From: Erysipelothrix sp.
GTDB taxonomy: Bacteria > Bacillota_I > Bacilli_A > Erysipelotrichales > Erysipelotrichaceae
Reading direction: 5' to 3'
Assembly (NCBI GenBank): GCA_012512495.1
Contig: JAAZEC010000136.1
Span: 1 to 22,560 of the forward strand
Length of the DNA: 22,560 nt
This document shows, in pieces, positions 20,940 through 22,560 of the stretch. The position numbers and the translations under genes are program-made. Positions within the stretch are counted from its first letter, which is position 1; the number at the start of each line of letters is the position of its first letter. The notes below the pieces were generated by a model, which saw nothing but the letters and a program-made list of their open reading frames with translations, did not search any database and was not told where the DNA came from.

Positions 20940-22370
20940 ATGAGTGAACATTGGACGCTTCCTTCATTGAAAGAAGCTAAAAAAAGAAATCGGACACAAG
21001 TCCAGTTTTCTCGCGAAGAATATGAATTGGACGAAAAATATCAATCATTAGGCCAACATAAACGGTATATTATTCATACCTATGGCTGCCAAGCAAACGA
21101 ACGTGATTCGGAAACCATTGCCGGTCTTCTAGAGGCAATGGGTTTTGAGCTCAGCACGAGCGATGAAGAGGCCGACATTATTCTCCTCAATACCTGCACG
21201 ATTCGTGAAAATGCTGTCAACAAAGTCTATGGCCAAATTGGCAATCTGAAACACTTAAAACAACGCAACCCTGAACTCATCATCGGCATCTGTGGCTGTA
21301 TGACCCAAGAAGAAGTGGTCGTCAAAACGATTCTGGAGACCTATCACCAGGTAGACCTCATCTTCGGTACGCACAACATCCATCGCTTGCCCGAACTGGT
21401 TCATCAGACAATGTTCTCAAAGGAAAGAACCGTCGAGGTCTTCTCCAAAGAAGGGGATATTATCGAAAATCTTCCCGCTCATCGTTTCGGAAACTACAAG
21501 GCTTGGATCAATATCATGTACGGCTGTGACAAGTTCTGTACCTATTGTATCGTCCCTTACACTCGTGGCAAGGAACGCTCCAGGCTCACTGAAGATATTC
21601 TAAAAGAGATCGAAGAAGTCAAAGCTGATGGCTATCAAGAAATCACACTACTCGGTCAAAATGTCAACGCCTATGGCAAGGATCTGGGCATTGATGATGG
21701 CTTCGGCAAGCTTTTAGAAGAAGTGGCCAAGACTGGTATCCCTCGCATCCGTTTCACAACGTCCCATCCTTGGGATTTTACGGAGAAGATGCTGGAAGTC
21801 ATTGCTCAGTATGACAATATTATGCCCTACATTCATTTGCCCCTACAAAGCGGAAATAACGATATTCTGAAGCTGATGGGCAGACGGTATACCGTTGAAG
21901 AATACACGGAGATCTACCTTAAGCTCAAAGAGTTGATGCCCAATTGTGCCTTCTCGACCGACATCATTGTCGGCTTCCCTAATGAGACAGACGAGCAATT
22001 CGAAGATACCCTAAGAATGGTGGACTATTTCCAATTTGACAATGTCTATACCTTCATTTTCTCCTCACGCGAAGGAACTCCTGCCGCGCGAATGGAGGAC
22101 AATGTTTCTATGGAAACCAAGAAGGAACGCTTACGCATTCTGAATGAGCATACGATTCTTCACGCCTATCAAAAAAATCTAGCCTATAAGGATAAAGTCG
22201 TCAAAGTGTTAGTCGATGGCTTGTCCAAAAAGAATAAGGATGTCTATAGTGGCTATACTGACACCCAAAAATTAGTGAACTTTACTGGCCACAATATCAA
22301 AGAAGGTCAAATCATTGACGTGAGAATTACGGAGCCTAAGTCTTATTTCTTACTAGGTGAAGCGGTTTAG
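20940..22370 (+). CDS. miaB: tRNA-2-methylthio-N6-dimethylallyladenosine synthase MiaB
   Basis: MiaB is a radical-SAM methylthiotransferase that converts i6A37 to ms2i6A37 in tRNAs reading codons that begin with U. The 476-residue protein has an N-terminal extension (about 1-40) typical of Firmicute MiaB. The UPF0004 domain has auxiliary-cluster cysteines C50 (Y-G-C-Q-A-N-E-R), C86 (N-T-C-T-I-R-E) and C120 (C-G-C-M). The radical-SAM triad is C196-x3-C200-x2-C203 (G-C-D-K-F-C-T-Y-C), followed by V-P-Y-T-R-G-K-E-R-S-R. The protein ends with a TRAM RNA-binding domain (about 405-476). RBS AAAGGAG lies nine bases before the ATG. No obvious promoter is seen in the 23 bases between the ferredoxin terminator and the start, so it may depend on read-through. 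Confidence 0.97.
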   Translation: MSEHWTLPSLKEAKKRNRTQVQFSREEYELDEKYQSLGQHKRYIIHTYGCQANERDSETIAGLLEAMGFELSTSDEEADIILLNTCTIRENAVNKVYGQIGNLKHLKQRNPELIIGICGCMTQEEVVVKTILETYHQVDLIFGTHNIHRLPELVHQTMFSKERTVEVFSKEGDIIENLPAHRFGNYKAWINIMYGCDKFCTYCIVPYTRGKERSRLTEDILKEIEEVKADGYQEITLLGQNVNAYGKDLGIDDGFGKLLEEVAKTGIPRIRFTTSHPWDFTEKMLEVIAQYDNIMPYIHLPLQSGNNDILKLMGRRYTVEEYTEIYLKLKELMPNCAFSTDIIVGFPNETDEQFEDTLRMVDYFQFDNVYTFIFSSREGTPAARMEDNVSMETKKERLRILNEHTILHAYQKNLAYKDKVVKVLVDGLSKKNKDVYSGYTDTQKLVNFTGHNIKEGQIIDVRITEPKSYFLLGEAV

Positions 22371-22376
22371 TTAGTG

Positions 22377-22382
22377 TATAAT
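22377..22382 (+). promoter_or_regulatory. Probable -10 upstream of RNase J-type gene
   Basis: TATAAT at 22377-22382, 30 bases before the ATG at 22412. No convincing -35 is seen at 16-18 bases upstream, where the miaB end lies. An AG-TG precedes the -10 directly. Confidence 0.45.
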
Positions 22383-22411
22383 GAACAGAGAGAGTAATGG
22401 AGGAAAAAATA

Positions 22412-22560
22412 ATGAATAAAATTCGTATCATGGCCCTAGGGGGTCTTGATGAAGATGGAAAGAACATGACATTAGTCGAGATCGATGAAGACATACTAAT
22501 TATCGATTGCGGCTTGAAATACCCGGACACAACCTCACTTGGAGTTGAGATTATCGTCCC
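22412..22560 (+). CDS. RNase J-family ribonuclease, N-terminal fragment (cut by window end)
   Basis: An open frame from ATG 22412 to the window end encodes 49 residues: M-N-K-I-R-I-M-A-L-G-G-L-D-E-D-G-K-N-M-T-L-V-E, continuing with I-I-D-C-G-L-K-Y-P near 30-38 and L-G-V-E-I-I-V-P at the end. This matches the start of the metallo-beta-lactamase fold in RNase J1/J2 (pattern A-L-G-G-L-G-E-I-G-K-N-M, then I-D-x-G-L-x-x-P). RNase J enzymes are 5'-3' exo/endoribonucleases that partner with RNase Y in mRNA decay. The metal-binding HxHxDH motif lies beyond the window. GGAGG (22399-22403) is eight bases before the start. J1 versus J2 cannot be decided. The family loop G-E-I-G is D-E-D-G here, which is more J2-like or divergent. 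Confidence 0.85.
   Translation, partial: MNKIRIMALGGLDEDGKNMTLVEIDEDILIIDCGLKYPDTTSLGVEIIV

Noticed and set aside
1..22560. Mollicutes genetic code (TGA as tryptophan)
   Set aside because: Several conserved genes end at TGA exactly where the family ends and overlap the next start, and tryptophans are encoded by TGG.
1..22560. Mobile elements, CRISPR arrays, defence or toxin-antitoxin systems, tRNA genes
   Set aside because: Nearly every base is accounted for by conserved housekeeping genes, one ncRNA and short regulatory gaps. No direct repeats, transposase motifs or cloverleaf sequences were seen.

Overview
This 22.5-kb window is dense, conserved chromosomal DNA from a low-to-moderate-GC Firmicute of class Bacilli. 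TGA is used as a normal stop (VanZ, the NadD-YqeK fusion, RsfS, DnaD and RodZ genes), so the genetic code is the standard bacterial one, not the Mycoplasma code. The organism appears to have a cell wall: there is a full-length bifunctional class A PBP, GpsB, RodZ and a TseB-like protein. Gene order strongly follows Bacillus subtilis, but with losses (no aroE, aspB, asnS or cinA at their usual places). The single-chain NadD-YqeK fusion is of the kind known from Mollicutes. I therefore infer a lineage near Erysipelotrichia or walled relatives of Mollicutes; the exact taxon cannot be fixed from the sequence.

Layout. (1) 1-1227: a VanZ-like membrane protein converges on plsY, with a shared hairpin terminator between them. 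plsY diverges from parE across a 97-bp region that carries both promoters and a perfect 20-bp palindrome. (2) 1228-11222: a long forward run, parE-parC-yqeH-yhbY-nadD/yqeK-rsfS-yqeM-mtnN-(tseB-like)-dnaD-nth. Most junctions overlap by 1-4 bases or are 3 or fewer bases apart, and the run ends at a 15-bp perfect hairpin terminator. (3) 11263-14797 on the minus strand: recU-ponA with an 8-base overlap, converging on nth. (4) 14860-15590: gpsB, divergent from recU, followed directly by the type B RNase P RNA gene, whose 5' helix strand overlaps the gpsB stop codon. (5) 15611-18218: rodZ-pgsA-recA and a terminator. (6) 18239-20650: a promoter and rny-ymdB. (7) 20653-20916: a monocistronic 2[4Fe-4S] ferredoxin with its own promoter and terminator. 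(8) 20940 to the end: miaB, then the first 49 codons of an RNase J-type gene that runs out of the window.

Functionally the window joins DNA topology, repair and recombination (ParE/ParC, Nth, RecU, RecA, DnaD), ribosome assembly and silencing (YqeH, YhbY, RsfS), NAD and nucleotide housekeeping (NadD-YqeK, MtnN), envelope synthesis (PlsY, PgsA, PBP1, RodZ, GpsB, TseB-like) and RNA turnover or modification (RNase P, RNase Y, YmdB, MiaB, RNase J).

I found no phage, insertion sequence, CRISPR, tRNA, toxin-antitoxin or defence system. I do not see a convincing new multi-gene system. The items worth a second look are regulatory or architectural: the plsY/parE palindrome, the gpsB/rnpB overlap, hairpins placed over stop codons, the long PBP C-terminus, and a few substitutions at usually conserved motif positions (RecA, YqeH, YmdB).
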